A DNA stretch of 64,000 nt, from assembly GCA_033675265.1 (NCBI GenBank), contig JAUJYZ010001545.1, positions 847,001 through 911,000 of the forward strand, written 5' to 3'. The position numbers and the translations under genes are program-made. The notes under the pieces are model-generated. The model searched no databases, was not told the DNA's origin, and saw nothing but the letters and a program-made list of their open reading frames with translations. Every line of letters starts with the position of its first letter. Positions within the stretch are counted from its first letter, which is position 1. Below, in pieces: positions 22,900 through 54,923 of the stretch. The stretch is from Actinostola sp. cb2023 (taxonomy: Eukaryota; Cnidaria; Anthozoa; Actiniaria; Actinostolidae).

Positions 22900-24850
22900 A
22901 AGTCTAAAAGTCTAAGTAGAAGTCCGAAAGGCAAATAATTATCAACAATTAAAACAATTCTAATCACGTTTTAAGTGTTTTCATGCTTCGCCGGTGTATT
23001 TTTCAAAAAGGAGGAAAGAAAGGATGAGAATAAATGAAATAACAAAGGTGAAGAAGTGAGAAAAGTTTGAAGTAATGTCAGCAGGAATACAGTTTTTACA
23101 ACCAGTGGCGGATCCAGGGGTGGTTGCTTGTAACCCCCCTTTGTGGAAGCCGATCATGTTATTTACGCTAAGTATGAAATTATGGTTTGTCCTTAAAATG
23201 CAGGAAGTAGCGTTTCTGGAACCCCCTTTTTAAAATCCTGGATCCGCCACTGACAACTGTTATTATAACGGGTTACTCCAAGGACGATTCTTCTTCAGCT
23301 ATCGATCCATGAATAACAGATCAGAGTGAAATCGGGGAAAAGCTAGAAGGACGGGGTTTAAATTTGTAAATATTTTAGTGAACTGATCCGGTGCCAGCTT
23401 TATATTCTTCCACTCTGCCGATTTGGTCATTACAAATTAACTGATAAGAGTTCATTGTAAGCGGGTCCGTCGTTGTAGACGTCTTTTCATTTATTTCCTT
23501 TAGCTTATAAGCTCAGTTTTTTTCATGCACAATATATTCATTACTGTCTAAAAGCTAAGGTTCTTTGTACTGAAAATACTTGTACTTTTTATCACTCAGA
23601 TCTCAACTTTGTGCGTACTTTTACCCGGTAAAAGCATTTTTTTATTTCTAATTACTTCTAATTACTGTCCCAAAAGCAGATGTCGGAACAAGGGGTTCCG
23701 CATGCAGTGTGCTTTGGTCCAAGATGACCAAAATGATAGCGCGTGAAACGCCGCGTGAAACGCCCTAAAAACGTAATTAAGCTGTCTGTCAGTATAAAAC
23801 ATTGTTTCTGCGGCTGTTTTATATGGTGAACTGTATGTTGTAACAGACTATGATAATAACGCTGGTGTAGTTGGGTGTGTTACGTTATTGTGAAAACCAT
23901 ACCCTATCCCAGACCAAAAAGGCACCCTATCCCAGACTAAAAGGGCAAAAATGATACCCTATCCCTGACCTAAGGAGCTCAAAAACCATACCCTATCCCG
24001 CGGCACATACACGTATAGAGCACAAAGCGTGAATTTATGTTTGAACGTTGGTGGTGCGTGATGTCGGCCCTTTATGAAAGTCCCTTTTCACCAAGACTGG
24101 AAAATGAAAAATGGATTATTTTGGCAAAAATACATAATTAAAACTAGTATTGTAACGAGAGTTCTTCTATATATCGTACTGAACGCCCCCATACTGACAA
24201 TATCCACAGAATAAGGACGTGACGAATACTGACGGAATAGTGATTACTAAGAAAACAATGTTTATAGATCTATCTGATACTGAAAATAGAGTCGTACAAT
24301 TAGTCAAATAAATGACGCGATTACCCTATTTCTGAGTCTTCAGCTGTATTACACAGTTGGTCGCGCTCACACGAAAATCATGGCAAAAATGGTTCAAAAC
24401 TGACTACAGAAAAGAAAGAAACAAAATCAATTGTGGAATAATAAACCACTTATTTGATGGTTTGACAGATAGACCCGTGAAATACACGTCAGTAGCGTAT
24501 TTAGCACTACTTCACTCTAATTCTTTTGTTTTCTATTGTGTTTATCTGACTATTACACTCTAATTAGTACACTTTTTTTTTTTTTCTGAGTCTTCAGCTG
24601 GTATAACCTTCTTCTTTCTTAATTCTTTTTTCTTTCTTTTTCTTTCCTTTTCCGTTCATTACTTTACTCATGTTTTCTGAATACGGTATCTTCAGAATAT
24701 CATAAGACAAACGTTTTTCCTTCTTTTCACTTTATTATTGTGTGACGTTTTCTTTTTACACTCACTTATCACGACTGGGTGCATTTGTTTTTTTCTCCCT
24801 AGCTTATGTAACCTTCTTTTCTCTATACTTCATAATGTACAGCTTTAATG
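22900..24850. other. Intergenic region with hAT-like relic
   Basis: No gene seen. It contains a short hAT-type element (listed separately), repeats of 'ccataccctatcc' with 'ggcacata' near 23,890-24,010, and pyrimidine-rich sequence. Confidence 0.6.
23103..23252. mobile_element. hAT-like MITE, 150 bp
   Basis: Termini CAGTGGCGGATCCAG and the inverse CTGGATCCGCCACTG. ACAAC lies directly on both flanks. The CAGTGGCGGATCCAG terminus is typical of hAT non-autonomous elements. Confidence 0.8.
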
Positions 24851-24852
24851 CC

Positions 24853-25367
24853 AACCTGCTTTATAATATTTAATTAATACTAGTAGTTACTCAGCTAGAT
24901 TAGCTTACAAGTTATTCTGAGTAACCTGCTTTATAATATTTAATTAATACTAGTAGTTACTCATCAGTCTAGATTAGCTTACAAGTTATTCTGAGTAACC
25001 TGCTTTATAATATTTAATTAATACTAGTAGTTACTCATCTAGATTAGCTTACAAGTTATTCTGAGTAACCTGCTTTATAATATTTAATTAATACTAGTAG
25101 TTACTCATCTAGATTAGCTTACAAGTTATTCTGAGTAACCTGCTTTATAATATTTAATTAATACTAGTAGTTACTCATCTAGATTAGCTTACAAGTTATT
25201 CTGAGTAACCTGCTTTATAATACAGTATTTAATTAATACTAGTAGTTACTCAGCTAGATTAGCTTACAAGTTATTCTGAATAACCTGCTTTATAATATTT
25301 AATTAATACTAGTAGTTACTCAGCTAGATTAGCTTACAAGTTATTCTGAATAACCTGCTTTATAATA
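24853..25367. repeat. ~71-bp minisatellite, left block, about 7 units
   Basis: Unit runs aacctgctttataatattta, then attaatactagtagttactc, then agctagattagcttacaag and ttattctgagt. The same unit resumes at 27,595. Confidence 0.95.
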
Positions 25368-27594
25368 TAATATAACAAGACGCTCAATGAGCGTTCAATG
25401 AGGGTTTGTGAAAAGGAAAATGTCAGTTGTTCGAGGAAGTACTTGAAAATGAATGCCAGTTGGTTGAAGAACAAGGACAATGTCAGCTGCGCGAGGAGAG
25501 ACCTGACAATGACTGACAGTTGCGTGACGAGGGAGACTATGTATATACATGTATGTGTCGAGTTCATTTGATTTGCCTTTGAGTTCATTTGATTACCTTT
25601 TGACTTTGAGTTCAATTGATTTGATTTTGATGAGTTTGTGTAAAGGCCCCCTCTCTAGCTTCAGATCCCGAAACGTCGAGTTTGGAATCGAGTTCGGGTT
25701 CGAGTTACGGTTCGAACGTCGAATAAAACAAGGACATCTTCTTCAATACATATAATTTCTCTGACGTCATGACAATCAGTGACAGTTGAGTGACGAGGGA
25801 GACTATTAGTCCGGTGAGTACGAACATGATACGTCTTGAGGTTGCATAGGTCAGATGGTTCCGATAACGGCCTCGCGTTGGTTAAAAAAAATATATATTT
25901 TAAGCGAGCTTCTAGTCCTTTTACCACTTCTAGTCATTGAACGATGAACTAGAATCCTGACCTTTTAATAGCTTGAAGATCTACAGCTGCTTTCAAAACT
26001 AAGATTCATAATCTACTTGAGTCCTGTGTCTCCTTTATCTTTTCAAATCTGCGGAGTAATCTTGAAACTCCGGATACGATTAAATACGTCGCATACTTGT
26101 CATTTTGAAGCCGAACAAAACTACTACTACTACTACTACTACCGAAATCCGCATTTTCTAACTCGGGCGGCCTGCGGCCTGGGCCCGAGTAAAAAGTACA
26201 AATGTATTAGTTGGTTGTCAAAGAGGTTGTAAATGCCTATGGAATGGTTTAAAACGTACATTTGTGTTCCAATAAAATATAACATGTTCTAGTTCAGTTC
26301 AGTTCAGCTCCCAAAGAGGTGTTACAAATAGAAGCCATTTCTCAATTACTTATTTTGTCAAACAAACAATAACAAAGTTAGCTAAAATTGTATTTAAGCT
26401 TATGTGATACAGTTGTCCCAGCCTCTCTGTTCCAAGTTGGATTTTCACACAGGTAGCCCAAGTCAAGAACACATCGAAATTCGTACATTGCCATCTACAT
26501 CTACATTTATTTAGTCAGCAGTGATCTCATATCCCACTTATTGCTGGTTTTCATTAGACGTCACTTCCGGTCTCGTGAGGAATTTTCATCAGCTGAATTG
26601 CACCTTTTGAATAGAATACTCTCTGCTTGATAGCACATGGAGGGCAGTGTTTGCCCGTCATTTGAAGCAAATAATGAGATTCAAGGAGTTTTAACAGCTG
26701 ATTGAAAGCCAGCAATTCTTGTATAAGCCACTTCACGCTTTCGAGTCCGCCATTTTGAATTGGGGCAAATTAACGCGCGGAAATTTATAGAAATCTGGAT
26801 CACTTTGGCTTAATTCCCATAACTCCGCTCGATTTTGATGGATTTTCAAAATTTAAACTTCGATAATCAGCAGGCATGCATTCCAGTTGTTGGAGTGAAA
26901 ACAAGACCAATGTAGGTGTTTTAACTACCTTTTACGAGTCAATCTTCTTTTCACGAATGTATCTTAAAAATTCCAGCTAATTTGCATATTCACGTGCCGA
27001 TCATTTTATTTTGAAAAAAAAAAAAAAAAAATTTTTCTCGATTTGTAGCCTTCCAATACCCATCATATTATAGGTCATAAGTAACAAAGTATACATCTTG
27101 TCTAAAATGGAAAGTTTGTGAAAATCCAACGAAATCGAGCGGAGTTACGGCAAGCCAAAGTGGTCCAGATTTCTATAAATTTCCGCGCGTTTGCCCCAAT
27201 TCAAAATGGCGGACGAAAGCTAGCGTGAAGTGGCTTATTGAAAGACGAAAATCAATCGCTGTCGTTAGTAATTTCATGACGAAACCAATTTCAACAAATT
27301 CCCCACCCCAATTTTCCAACCATAAACAAAGTCAAGCATTTTCCCGACCCCAGGGGCGATGTATGCATCCAATCACTCTGTATTCCCCCACATATCTCCG
27401 TGGTTAGCCCGGGGATCGACCCCTCGGGGAAGCCGCTGATACGTGCATTAGCTCGACGTTTAATAGTCTCGCCCCAATCTCCGCGCCAACAAACAAGGAA
27501 CGCCTGTAATGTGACCTGTCGATTTGAGGTCAAAGAATACGAAGAAGAAGAACGCTCTGCATTTTTAGAGTCGGGTTTCCGCAGGAAGCCCGAC
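25368..27594. mobile_element. 2.2-kb insertion splitting the ~71-bp minisatellite
   Basis: The left block stops within the unit at ttataatat and the right block resumes at taattaatactag, almost exactly where the unit left off. The intervening DNA was therefore probably inserted. It contains a (ctacta) microsatellite, a small palindrome at 26,161-26,190 (ctcgggc...gcccgag), and a large inverted repeat at 26,723-27,237. No transposase frame was found. Confidence 0.6.
26723..27237. mobile_element. 515-bp foldback element
   Basis: The arms of about 130 bp begin taagccacttcacgct and include ccgccattttgaattggggc and ggaaatttatagaaatctgg. Both arms are inverted copies with few differences. Confidence 0.85.
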
Positions 27595-27993
27595 TAATTA
27601 ATACTAGTAGTTACTCAGCTAGATTAGCTTTACAAGTTATTCTGAATAACCTGCTTTATAATATTTAATTAATACTAGTAGTTACTCAGCTAGATTAGCT
27701 TTACAAGTTATTCTGAATAACCTGCTTTATAATATTTAATTAATACTAGTAGTTACTCATCTAGATTAGCTTACAAGTTATTCTGAGTAACCTGCTTTAT
27801 AATATTTAATTAATACTAGTAGTTACTCAGCTAGATTAGCTTACAAGTTATTCTGAGCCGAAGCTGCTTTATAATACTAGTAGTTACTCATCTAGATTAG
27901 CTTACAAGTTATTCTGAATAACCTGCTTTATAATATTTAATTAATACTAGTAGTTACTCATCTAGATTAGCTTACAAGTTATTCTGAGTAACC
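27595..27993. repeat. ~71-bp minisatellite, right block, about 5-6 units
   Basis: Same unit and orientation as the array at 24,853-25,367, with one partly deleted unit near 27,860. Confidence 0.93.
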
Positions 27994-27998
27994 TTTAC

Positions 27999-28193
27999 CA
28001 GGGCCGTGCACAGCACAGGGGCAGGGGCAGGGGGGGGGGGAGTTGCCCCCCCCCCCCCCCTAGCAGGGCGAAAAATATACCAAGAAGTACTGAGAACTGT
28101 ACTATTTTTATTTATTTTTCGCTGTTATATACGTACTGCCCCCCCCCCCCCCCCCCCCCCCCTCCCTTGAATTTTGGGTTATGTACGGCCCTG
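27999..28193. mobile_element. 195-bp element with CAGGGCCGT termini and polyC/polyG interior
   Basis: The left end CAGGGCCGTGCACAGCA and right end TGTACGGCCCTG are inverted. TTTAC lies directly on both sides (27,994-27,998 and 28,194-28,198). It inserted at the end of the minisatellite. Homopolymer C runs lie inside. Confidence 0.7.
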
Positions 28194-29665
28194 TTTACCT
28201 GTAATCAGTGTTCTTCCTTTTCTCAGTTTGTAATTTTTTTGTCATTTTATGGTAATAAGTTGTTGTTGTTATAATACTTTACTCGTAAAATATCTGCGCG
28301 TAATATCTATCAAATTAAACCATCAAATAAGCTGTATGAGTTTCAATCCCGGTAAGCAAGCAAAACCATCTATCAGCACTTACTTTCGTACTTTCGCCGC
28401 GTGACTCGTGAATTTACGAAATCCCCTTTGCAATTGCTACCCTGACTGTGATAAACGTTTTGACGATTGGGCTCCCTGTCTCAGTGGTACCGCACGCAGG
28501 ACTGGGACAGAGTATGGAAACAAAATCCAAGCGGTTTAGTCGGTTTTGTTCACGGCGTTTAGTTTTACTGGCGATATTCCTTAAAACTCTTTATTTATAG
28601 CTTCGATTTTAATAATACAATCATAATTTCAATTTTATATAGCGCCCAATTTTGTCCCATTTCAGACCATGTGACCATCTTTTTTTTTTTTGTGAAAGCA
28701 TGAAACAATACATTGACTATGGAAATATTTTGGACAAAGATTGTTGTTCCCACGAGGCTTGAAATGGGAAATCATTGAAGCACACTGTAATGATCTATTA
28801 ATCGTTACGAAACAATAAAATGTTCTGACTAGTAATGGTTTGTAGTTTGGTGTAGTCATTATTTAGTATAGAAGTTTCTTCAACCTTAATTGTTTTTTAT
28901 GTTTTTTTTTGTAAGTTGTTTTCGGGTATAGTGACAAGTAATGATTTCATTGTGTGATTTCTAGCTAATTACAATGATAAGTTTATCATTTTCTTCTTAA
29001 CTCCAACCTAATCAAGGTGTAAATGATCCCTATTTAGAAACTAATAGCTTGTCATTAATTGCATTGGATATTGCATGATACGACAATGAGGCACGTATAT
29101 AAACTGTACGTGTATATCGTTTAGATTCACATACAGTGGACCGTAAGACGAGGTAAGGGCCTTCTATGCATATAAAACAATTAACTCGACTTTCTTGTAT
29201 TTCGCAACATTTTCTCTCTTTTGTATCACTTTCACTTCGCTTTTCCTTTTTGTACTTTTGTTTGTTTAATTTGCTCGCTTATTCCTTGTTTTTTTTCTTC
29301 AGTGACTTTGATTGTTTGACTTCCTTTATTCCTTCTATCTTTCCCTTATTTCGTTCTCTTTCTCTCTCTCTTTCCTTTCATTCTTTATCAGTTTCTTATT
29401 CTTCTTCCGGCCTTTTTTCTTTCTCTTGGTGTTTCTTGTGTTTGTTTTTTATATCTTTCTTTCTTTTATCTCCGTTTTGTTCTTCTTTCTCTATCAGTTT
29501 TGTCTCTCGTTCCTTTTTTATCTTTTGTTCCTTTTCAGTGTTCATACTTTCCCTTTTGAATTTGTATTTTCCTGTCCTTGTTTTCTTTTTATATGTTCTT
29601 CATTCACTTCTGCTCTTTTCCTCTCCTCCATGTAGACACAGTGATAAATCAGCACTTCCTTTAAT

Positions 29666-29913
29666 AATACTCCAGTTTCGAGTTGTAGTTAGACACTGCT
29701 GTACTCCCTGACAAAAGACGCATTTGCAAAGTTAGCCTCAATTCAGTGTAAATTATGCACAAATACCGACGAGAACGTAAAAAAGTGTTGACATTCAACA
29801 TAGAAACCATTTTTAATTCCATGGATTATTCTCTGGATTGAGGCTAAGCCTGAGCAAACGCTTCTTTTGTCAAGGAGTACAGCGGTGTCTTAACAACTCG
29901 AAACTGGAGTATT
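29666..29913. mobile_element. Foldback element (aatactccagtttcgagttg family), copy 1
   Basis: Termini aatactccagtttcgagttg and the inverse aactcgaaactggagtatt. Inner arms agacgcatttgc... and their inverse. A 5'-truncated second copy is at 55,794-55,994. Confidence 0.8.
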
Positions 29914-30210
29914 GCAATATCACGACCAGATTTACCATGAAGTCACGCAAAACGTACGAATCACGTAAAGCTTACAAATCACGCAAAACTCACGCAACAC
30001 ACAATCATGCTTAGTAAATCACGGAGAAAGTCACGAAAGGCGTGACTATAGTTTCTATATGTTCACGTTTCTATGTTCACGATTGCGTTCAATCTCAATT
30101 TTCCCTAAATTAACAAACCACATATAAAGTTATATGGAAATTCATTTAATATTATGTCGCGTCGGTGCCGACTTCAGTGCCTTTCGAGAAATCATATGAT
30201 CAAAGCAAAG

Positions 30211-30401
30211 CTGCAATAGACCGAATGCAATAATGGCGTCCAATTTCAATTGCCATTGTTCTGGACTGCCTAGCCTCTCATACAGGGGAAAATGCTTTTG
30301 TGTTTCCACATGAACACGATCGAGGCTATAGTCAATCCAGAACAATGATATAATGACAATTGAAATTGGACGCCATTAACTATTGCATTCGGTCTATAGC
30401 G
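30211..30401. repeat. 190-bp foldback element
   Basis: Arms ctgcaatagaccgaatgcaa and its inverse (ttgcattcggtctatag) with 'ggcgtccaatttcaattg' inside. It lies just upstream of the secreted CWSG-protein gene. Confidence 0.8.
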
Positions 30402-30458
30402 GTATTTATTTATGAAATATTTAGTAGTGACTTCTCTTCTTTAGTCTTCAGCATCGCG

Positions 30459-30970
30459 ATGATGTTTTGGCTGTTCGGCACTGCACTCTTGGTCATTACA
30501 AGGACTTTCTACACCGGTAAGATTGTGGTATCCCTTCCTATTTCCCTTCTATCCCTCCTTCCATCTTTATTTTCCTCAGTATATTTCCTTTTTTTCCACC
30601 ATCCATCCACATCCCATCTTCTTTCCCGAATATTTTAGATGCTGCCGATTTTGACCAGAAGCATGGGTGCAACATTCAGCGGTATGCCGACAAGATCGGT
30701 TGTTACCATGGTAGCACTACATCCGGTCAACGCGTTCTGATCGAGCAGCTTGTGAACGCGCGCGATCCAAACAGCGACGTTTTCGACGGATGGCTGATCA
30801 ACTGGTTCAAATGGAAACAATCTATCAATAAGTGAGTATGGGTTCTTTGATAAACTTATACTAACGGTGAGTTTTTTATTGGAGTAGATTTCGTCTGGCG
30901 ATTTTTATGGTAATTACAGATGAAAACTACATACAATTCTTGTTTGTTTTCCTAGCTTTGCCCTAGCTAG

Positions 30971-31007
<37 letters not shown>

Positions 31008-31950
31008 CCCGGCCGTAGGTTTGGTTACAAGTAGCTTAACTGACTATCCGCTACTTGCTACTGTTCTTTTAGACTTCTCTGTCGTTGCGTCGAGAAAGCC
31101 AGAGAGAAGGGATACCAATACGTTGGTTTACAGTTCTTTGGGCAATGTTGGAGCGGACCTGCGTCTCAGAACTTCGCACAGGCAGGTCAATCAAGCAACT
31201 GCATTCAACAGTATTTTCGACAATGCCAGAGAAACAACAAGGGCCACGCGTGTATTGGGGGTCAGTGGACGAATTACGTGTACAGAGTGAAGCAGTCCTC
31301 GCGTGGAAACGGTCGTGGACACGAACACGGTCGCGGAAACGGTCGTGGACACGAACACGGTCGCGGAAACGGTCGTGGACACGAACACGGTCGCGGAAAC
31401 GGTCGTGGACACCAACACGGTCGCGGAAACGGTCGTGGACACGAACACAGTCGCGGAAACGGTGACTTGAAGTAAGTAAGGTCATGGTATTTGGAACACG
31501 AGAAGGCTACTCTTCTCGGGTTTCCTGTGGCTAGGAGAGAGAGGATTGAGAAGGAAGTACTATGAGGCGCCTCCCAGACCTTCCTCTTCCCTGCCGTTAT
31601 CACAGGGTACCCAGTACTGGAGTCAAGTCTATCTACTGGAACCGCTTCCTCAATCCCTCGTTGTCTGTCTGTCACGCACTTTAGTCCCCCTATTAAGACC
31701 CTGTTGTCCGTTGTTTCCCAAGAGAAGCCTATTTCTTTCCTTACAGATACTGATTGGTAGTCAAAGAAAGGGGTGTAGCACTGAAGCAGGTCAATGAAGC
31801 TGCCTTCCTTCCCTTCCCATGAAAACGCATCTCCATACGCTCTCTATCAGTTGACCCTAAATAAATGAACCATTATATGTAGCTGTCGTTGTCAATTTAT
31901 CATATATATTTTTTCTTTTCTTTTTCAGAGGCACTCAATATGAGAAATAA
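30459..31950 (+). CDS. Secreted CWSG-module protein with His/Gly/Arg repeat tail, 223 aa, 4 exons
   Basis: Exons 30,459-30,516, 30,639-30,831, 31,073-31,471 and 31,929-31,950 join in phase to 224 codons including stop. Residues 1-19 (MMFWLFGTALLVITRTFYT) look like a signal peptide. A Cys-rich extracellular module follows: GCNIQ, KIGCYHG, then LCRCVEKAREKGYQYVGLQF and FGQCWSG (CWSG at 109-112), ending CIGGQWTNYVYRV. This 'GCY...CWSG' arrangement is, to my knowledge, frequent in cnidarian secreted and matrix proteins. About residues 166-215 are five near-perfect decapeptides, NGRGHEHGRG, giving a His/Arg/Gly-rich tail that could bind metal, mineral or glycans (inference). The last exon is tiny and adds only GTQYEK. 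An upstream untranslated exon is possible because a 3' splice site precedes the start. Confidence 0.87.
30971..31006. repeat. polyC tract in intron 2
   Basis: About 36 C, inside the second intron of the CWSG-module gene. Confidence 0.95.
31313..31460 (+). repeat. 30-bp coding minisatellite
   Basis: Five nearly identical copies of a 30-bp unit (cgtggacacgaacacggtcg + cggaaacggt) within exon 3 of the CWSG-module gene, encoding the decapeptide tail. One copy has His-Gln-His. Confidence 0.95.
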
Positions 31951-32009
31951 GCCGATTGTCAACTACCATACTGTGCTACTCAAGGGTGTTTAGCGCTAAC
32001 TGGCCAATC

Positions 32010-32015
32010 AATAAA
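32010..32015 (+). terminator. Poly(A) signal of the CWSG-module gene
   Basis: AATAAA 60 bases after the stop codon on the same strand, followed by a GT/T-rich stretch. Confidence 0.7.
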
Positions 32016-33350
32016 GTTTATATATCCATCTATCTATCTATTAAATATACTGTAATACGTCTGACTATTAGCGTAATAATAATAATTATTATTATTATTA
32101 ATAATAATAATAAATAAAAATAATGTATATTTGTTATGACTCGGCCATATTGATTGTGTATTACTTACTTTATACGTATAAAGACATGTAAACCCGTTCT
32201 ATTAAAACGCCGTATCTTAGAGATAATATGTTTTTGTATGTACTTAAAATTAAAATCCCGAAAATTAACTCTTCGGGAGTCCAAAAATATACACCTATTC
32301 CAAATATCGTTGTCCGGGCCGAAAGCAACAAGCAAGAAGCTGACGACCGCAAAGGGCATTGGGACTTTCTCCTTATTCATTTATTCATCCGTAGATATTT
32401 TAACAACATGCATTTTCAAATGGACGAATAGTTCCAAATGATTGCTATTCAACGCTCGTAGGGATAACTTCTCAAGTACCACGGATAAATTAATTAATTA
32501 GGAGATTCCCAAAGTCCTTTGCGGTCGTCAGCTTGTTGCTTGTTGCTTTCGTTGGAATAGGTGTACACCTAATTGCAGAAAGGTTGTCCACCTCGGAAAA
32601 GCACATTTACACATTTACACATTTGCACATTTGCACATTTACACATTTGCACTTTTATAAGCGCTGAAATACAACTATCCACCTGAAGTGTTCTGTATAA
32701 GACCGCGGCATTCTTATGGCAGTCTACTTCTACTGAATCTATTGACTCTGGGTTCCACTTGCGCAAAACAAATATACACGTGTTGTTGCGAATGTGCAAA
32801 TGTGCAAATGTGTAAATGTGCAAATGTGTAAATGTGCTTTTCCGAGGTGGACAACCTTTCTGCAATTAGGTGTATATAGAAAAAAAAAACGCACTCACAA
32901 GACGTTTTGATCAGCAGTGAGTTTGGACGAGAAGTACTCCTTGGGTTGCCTGTGGCAGGGGTCTGTGGCAAAGAAGAAAAAAAACACAGGAAGATCGCAC
33001 CGATTAAATCTGAGCTATACATTTAAAAAAAATCAATAATAAACTTCTGGATTAGACCATTGCTCCATCTAGACACATATATAATATTAACGTGTGTTTG
33101 GGATGTTCTATTCGGCGAAATGCCATTGTAATGCTAATTGAGTCTGTCCCAAAGGTCGAGTGGCGATCAGATGGCTGGGATGGCTGGCAGATTTATTGCA
33201 TCAAATGACGGGCTACCTGTGGATTTTACTGCGCCCGCACTACACTTGACGAAAAATCCGCAATATGGCGGACGAAGTGAGTGTGCACAAGACGTTCAGC
33301 TAAAATCCACTCTATTCAAGACCAACATTTTAAAATTGAGTGAAATACAT
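32016..33350. other. Intergenic with two adjoining hairpin elements
   Basis: The first hairpin is 32,288-32,570, with arms cacctattcc...gctgacgaccgcaaagg. The second is 32,560-32,877, with arms attgcagaaaggttgtccac, then cacatttacacatttgcac repeats. They share a short overlapping border (ggtgtacacctaattgcag). Short open frames on both strands are mirror images of the arms. Confidence 0.75.
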
Positions 33351-33351
33351 C

Positions 33352-53421
<20,070 letters not shown>

Positions 53422-53518
53422 AAACGCCTTACTGCGCATGCTCAAGCTCAGATTCTCGCGACAGAGGGCCTGGGCTTGAGTGGTCGGTAAGGTTGGATAT
53501 TCTCAAGAAACACTGAAT

Positions 53519-53581
53519 CTTTATGAATGACGAAGAGCCGCTAAACTGATGGCGTCAGGGTGGCTTTTCTGATGTATAAAG
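53519..53581 (+). promoter_or_regulatory. SECIS element, type II form, in the 3' UTR
   Basis: Helix I: CTTTAT (53,519-53,524) pairs with ATAAAG (53,576-53,581). The non-Watson-Crick quartet is formed by ATGA (53,527-53,530) opposite TGAT (53,570-53,573). Helix II: GAAGAGCC (53,532-53,539) pairs with GGCTTTTC (53,562-53,569) with one G-U. The apical bulge holds AAA (53,543-53,545), followed by a mini-helix CTGA/TCAG (53,546-53,549 with 53,555-53,558) that makes it type II. All canonical SECIS parts are present. Confidence 0.92.
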
Positions 53582-53624
53582 AACAACAAATTGTGACAAC
53601 TATTAGCCACTTCAGAATAAAAAT

Positions 53625-53690
53625 AATAATCCTTTATTCCTATATAGCGCCATTTCCATCGCTGTCCAATGGCGCTTTACAATTCTAAAA
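53625..53690 (-). repeat. SINE-like tail, inverted
   Basis: Reverse of a '(TTA)-GCGCTATATA' tail: tatagcgccatttccatcg through ggcgctttacaatt. It sits at the 3' end of the thioredoxin reductase transcript. Confidence 0.5.
53626..53631 (+). terminator. Candidate poly(A) signal of thioredoxin reductase
   Basis: AATAAA about 45 bases after the SECIS element. It adjoins an inverted SINE-like tail, so it may belong to that repeat. Confidence 0.4.
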
Positions 53691-53849
53691 ATATTGTATC
53701 ACTAGTGATACAGACCGAATGTTTTATTTATTAGGTCTAACTGATACAGACACTGATACAGATCCATGCATGTGATTTGTTGGTTGGATCAATTGCTCAT
53801 GAATTATTAATATATGAGGTTTACAATGTATTTATAGTTTTATATACAG

Positions 53850-53912
53850 GGCCCCTCTGGATATCAGCCTCGCTGCTGAATGGGCTACCCTGGATAAATA
53901 AAGTCTTGCATA
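53850..53912 (+). repeat. Retroelement 3' end relic
   Basis: The stretch 'ggatatcagcctcgctgctg' with 'tgggctaccctggataaata' and 'aataaag' looks like a LINE 3' terminus of a type I associate with corals. No reverse transcriptase frame is nearby. Confidence 0.45.
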
Positions 53913-54651
53913 TACATAGTTATTCCTGTATAGAAGCTAATAAAGGGTTGTAGACAAAAAACCCTATATCTACCTCGTGCAGGTGAAGCGATTACGTGGC
54001 TGTACCCGTTAACAAGAGTAGCGTACACGTGTGTTGTAGTATGGGTAATTGCATGTGGACGAGTAAAATGTCAGATTAGTGTTATAAACTTTGAACTGAA
54101 CACGAGTGATATTAATCCTTAATTGTACAAGGAACCATGCGATATTACTTCTTTAGAATGTAAGGGGTCATGGTATTTGGGAGGTCCCATGGGAGGTGTG
54201 GGGTACTTAAGGCGGGATCGCATGCGCGAAGGTGGTACAAGTACTCTGTAAAGAGAACAGTGTGCGTATCAAGGTCCTACGTCTCCAAGTACACTCTCTA
54301 ACCTCACAAGTAGAGAAATAGTACAACTTGAAGTATTGTAAAGAACACAGAGAAACCCACAAATAAATAAAGGAGATTGTAAGACTGGCTACAGTTGCTA
54401 CAATAATATAAAGGGCAACATTCAATCAAACTATATTGCGCGTCATCGCCGATTTGATTCGCGCGCACTTTCCACTGAGTTTCCACTGATAAGCAAGTGT
54501 TAGAATAAGCAAAATTCATCCCTGCTTCAAAATTGTTGTTGGTTTAAATTGCTGACAGTTCACACAGATTCCGGGTGTTTCTTGGTGCTACAGTCTGCAT
54601 TGTATTTTTGGTTAGGTTTCTTTGTATGCAGGGTATTGTTTTGGTTCAAGT

Positions 54652-54915
54652 TCATTCTTCTTGTTCTTTGTGTTCATTGTCTAACGTCATCTGGTGTTCT
54701 GCAACACCAAGAAACCTCCCAGATTCCTGATCAAAGTCCCTTCCTGGCCAGAAATACAGCTTTTTCCTTATAGTGTAAACACAGGTGCTGGGGCCTGTTG
54801 TGCACGGCTGTGTACACCTAATAACCCGTGTTAACAACTCCTCGATGTGTTCTGTATCAGCATATTCTTTGAAGACTTTTGGATAAAGTAGCTTCCTTCC
54901 TCGGGATGGCGATAT
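54652..54915 (-). pseudogene. Isolated ORF fragment, possible terminal exon
   Basis: The minus strand reads SPSRGRKLLYPKVFKEYADT, EHIEELLTRVIRC, KKLYFWPGRDFDQESG, and ends HQMTLDNEHKEQEE. Its composition is protein-like (mixed charged and hydrophobic residues). The upstream side is cut by the CAGGGG element at 54,924. I do not recognise the protein; it may be the remains of a gene or of a transposon. Confidence 0.3.
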
Positions 54916-54923
54916 GCCGTATA

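Larger units (their letters stand above)
28200..30455. other. Intergenic: pyrimidine-rich tract and foldback elements
   Basis: 29,166-29,640 is strongly T/C-rich and gives long Phe/Ser/Leu-rich open frames that I reject as genes. Foldback elements lie at 29,666-29,913 and 30,211-30,401. Confidence 0.6.

Noticed and set aside
29166..29711. 181-codon open frame rich in Phe, Ser and Leu
   Set aside because: It lies wholly in a T/C-rich tract; two frames are open together and no motif or splice support exists.
31069..31675. Overlapping repeat-rich frames on both strands over the CWSG-module gene
   Set aside because: Shadows of the 30-bp coding repeat; the spliced plus-strand frame with signal peptide and Cys module is the coherent one.
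33265..33278. Alternative first exon ATGGCGGACGAA with a gtgagt donor for thioredoxin reductase
   Set aside because: It ends in phase 0, whereas exon 2 needs phase 1. The ATG at 33,352 gives matching phase and a mitochondrial presequence.
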